In this document: piece after piece, positions 6,061 through 6,841 of the stretch | Position numbering within the stretch: position 1 is the first letter of the stretch | Layout: each line of letters starts with the position of its first letter | Translations under genes and position numbers: made by a program | Assembly: GCA_012522615.1 (NCBI GenBank) | Contig: JAAYKB010000193.1 | Span: forward strand, 1-6,841 | DNA length: 6,841 nucleotides | DNA from: Clostridiales bacterium | Lineage (GTDB): Bacteria > Bacillota > Clostridia > Oscillospirales > Acutalibacteraceae | Direction: 5' to 3' | The notes under the pieces: model-generated | Told to the model about the DNA's origin: nothing | The model's database searches: none | Seen by the model: only the letters and a program-made list of their open reading frames with translations

Positions 6061-6162
6061 AGATACGGTTTGAGCGTCGCAGCGAGCATTGTAGTGAAAG
6101 CCAAAATGAACGCCATCATGAGAGCCGTAGCAAATCAAGCTTTTTACTTCATAGGGAGCCAT
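6045..6162 (-). pseudogene. possible small membrane-protein gene, frameshifted
   Basis: On the minus strand an ATG at 6162-6160 follows an AGGCGGTGA ribosome binding site (6175-6167) and begins MAPYEVKSLICYG. About ten codons in, another frame becomes much more protein-like: FATALMMAFILAFTTMLAAT, then LKPYLAIPK and TAG at 6047-6045. Removing one base near the TTGATTT join would link them into a roughly 38-residue protein with one membrane span. Read without the shift, the first frame runs on as low-complexity sequence through the tandem repeat. I do not recognise a family, and the shift is inferred, so confidence is low. Confidence 0.25.
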
Positions 6163-6182
6163 CTTTTCACCGCCTCTTGCTA

Positions 6183-6211
6183 ATTATACTATTTTCCAAT
6201 ATGTATTTCCA
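6183..6211 (-). promoter_or_regulatory. candidate promoter for the small minus-strand frame
   Basis: On the minus strand a perfect TATAAT (6188-6183) is preceded, 17 bases away, by TGGAAA (6211-6206), a 4 of 6 match to TTGACA. The transcript would start near 6176, leaving a very short leader before the ribosome binding site. Confidence 0.35.
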
Positions 6212-6388
6212 CCGATTCGGTTCTGGTCATAAAATAAGTTCAGCCGTAACAAAGGGATCGTCCCATCAAAAGAGAATTCATAATCGGTTGCGGCAGAAAA
6301 AAGCGCTGATGTACAAATTTCTATTGTGCATCAACTCCAGAAACCGAGTAGAATTCCTAACCGGATAAATTTATAAGATTTATATATA

Positions 6389-6417
6389 GCTTCTCACAGG
6401 GCTCGCCTTAATAATGT
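6389..6417 (+). repeat. 29-bp direct repeat, copy 2
   Basis: Identical to 411-439. Its right edge coincides with the point where a coding frame begins without a start codon, and that frame's upstream stop (TAA 6412-6414) lies inside the repeat. This suggests the repeat marks a breakpoint. On the minus strand both copies read TLLRRAL and then a stop, which might reflect a duplicated gene end. Confidence 0.85.
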
Positions 6418-6841
6418 AGCTGCACCGTCCATGAAGGCGTTATCTGTGTTTGCAACAGCGAATACGGTGAAATTCTTGCTTACGAGGAAGAAACCCTGGA
6501 ATTTTTGGGCTGCTTCCCGGATGGATACGCCGATTTCGGCTTTATGCCTTTTGTCCTTTTTGTCGATGACTATTTGTATGTATCGGAATTTTTCAAGATA
6601 CATGTCTACAAAAAACCTTTTTCCGACCAATCCGAATTCAAGGATATAACCGACGAAATCGACGGAACCTACGCCATAGCCGCCACCATTGAGGCAGGCG
6701 AGGAGATTAATATCGCCTTCACGGTAAACCCGTCCGAGGGAACCCCCCTTTCCGGCGCTGCCTACTGGGCACCCCAATCGATAAACGGCGTAAGCTTTGA
6801 AGCCGACCCGCAAAATCCCAACAGGTACACGGCCACCTTAA
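6415..6841 (+). CDS. 5'-incomplete reading frame, secreted/Ig-like protein fragment
   Basis: An uninterrupted plus-strand frame of 142 codons runs from just inside repeat copy 2 to the window edge with no stop. Its composition and C-rich third positions match the real genes here, unlike the opposite-strand open frame. Recognisable pieces are GEILAYEEETLEFLGCFPDG, YADFGFMPFVLFVDDYLYVS, and a beta-rich end (IAATIEAGEEINIAFTVNPS, then GVSFEADPQNPNRYTATL) of the kind seen in extracellular Ig-like domains. There is no ATG until 6544, and neither that ATG nor an earlier in-frame TTG has a ribosome binding site; the frame is closed on the left by TAA 6412-6414. It is therefore probably a gene that lost its N-terminus at the repeat, or one with a frameshift further left. 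I do not recognise the family. Confidence 0.6.

Larger units (their letters stand above)
5678..6388. other. about 700 bp without a convincing intact gene
   Basis: Open frames here are short, low in complexity, and mostly lack ribosome binding sites. The region carries many GGCAAC/GTTGCC motifs, two hairpins built from them, a 15-bp tandem repeat and a small hairpin (GATGTACAA 6308-6316 with TTGTGCATC 6324-6332). A minus-strand stretch (5847-5701) without stops reads Pro/His-rich and ends LPAGECPDCG, suggesting possible decayed coding. A minus-strand start with promoter and ribosome binding site is described at 6045-6211. Overall it looks like decayed sequence plus repeats. Confidence 0.45.

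Noticed and set aside
5863..6183. 106-codon plus-strand frame
   Set aside because: It has no ribosome binding site, low-complexity composition (Phe/Gly repeats from the 15-bp tandem repeat) and no recognisable domain.
411..6417. The 29-bp repeats as a CRISPR array or phage attachment sites
   Set aside because: There are only two copies 6 kb apart with no spacers, and no integrase or tRNA gene lies beside either copy.
6394..6813. 139-codon minus-strand frame
   Set aside because: It is antisense to the better plus-strand frame, Gly-rich as expected for a shadow, and has no ribosome binding site that I can see.

Overview
The window looks like a piece of a low-to-moderate GC Gram-positive chromosome, most likely from the Clostridia (Bacillota). 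The signs are strong AGGAGG-type ribosome binding sites, GTG and TTG starts, A/T-rich spacers with TATAAT-type promoters, and a large exported protein ending in a sortase-type sorting signal (HPKTG, hydrophobic stretch, basic tail). No rRNA, tRNA, CRISPR array, transposase or integrase is visible.

Layout. Positions 1-230 hold a tiny minus-strand reading frame with its own promoter and ribosome binding site, then a strong inverted repeat. A decayed spacer (230-463) carries the first copy of a 29-bp direct repeat. A good promoter at 464-492 has a perfect 14-bp palindrome in its spacer. It feeds a broken remnant of a siroheme synthase/precorrin-2 dehydrogenase gene (539 to about 836; one frameshift and a lost C-terminal half). 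An intact PAS-AraC regulator (850-1614) starts at the end of that remnant, followed by a long-stemmed terminator. Next come a PAS-only protein (1828-2325) related to the regulator's sensor half, and a 1044-residue surface protein (2452-5586) with a predicted beta-solenoid, seven GLUG repeats, an Ig/Fn3-like domain and a cell-wall anchor. A clear terminator follows.

Positions 5678-6388 contain no convincing intact gene. They hold GGCAAC/GTTGCC hairpins, a 15-bp tandem repeat and a minus-strand fragment that seems frameshifted. The second 29-bp repeat copy (6389-6417) abuts a real but 5'-incomplete plus-strand reading frame that runs off the right edge.

How the genes may work together (inference): the PAS-AraC protein would sense an unknown small molecule or redox cue and control transcription, perhaps of the surface protein. 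The PAS-only protein could compete for the same ligand or form mixed complexes with the regulator. The regulator appears to use the promoter left behind by the lost siroheme gene. The flanks look like a zone of gene decay and rearrangement bounded by the 29-bp repeats. I do not see a recognised defence, secretion or biosynthetic system; the most distinctive unit is the regulator / lone PAS / GLUG surface protein trio.
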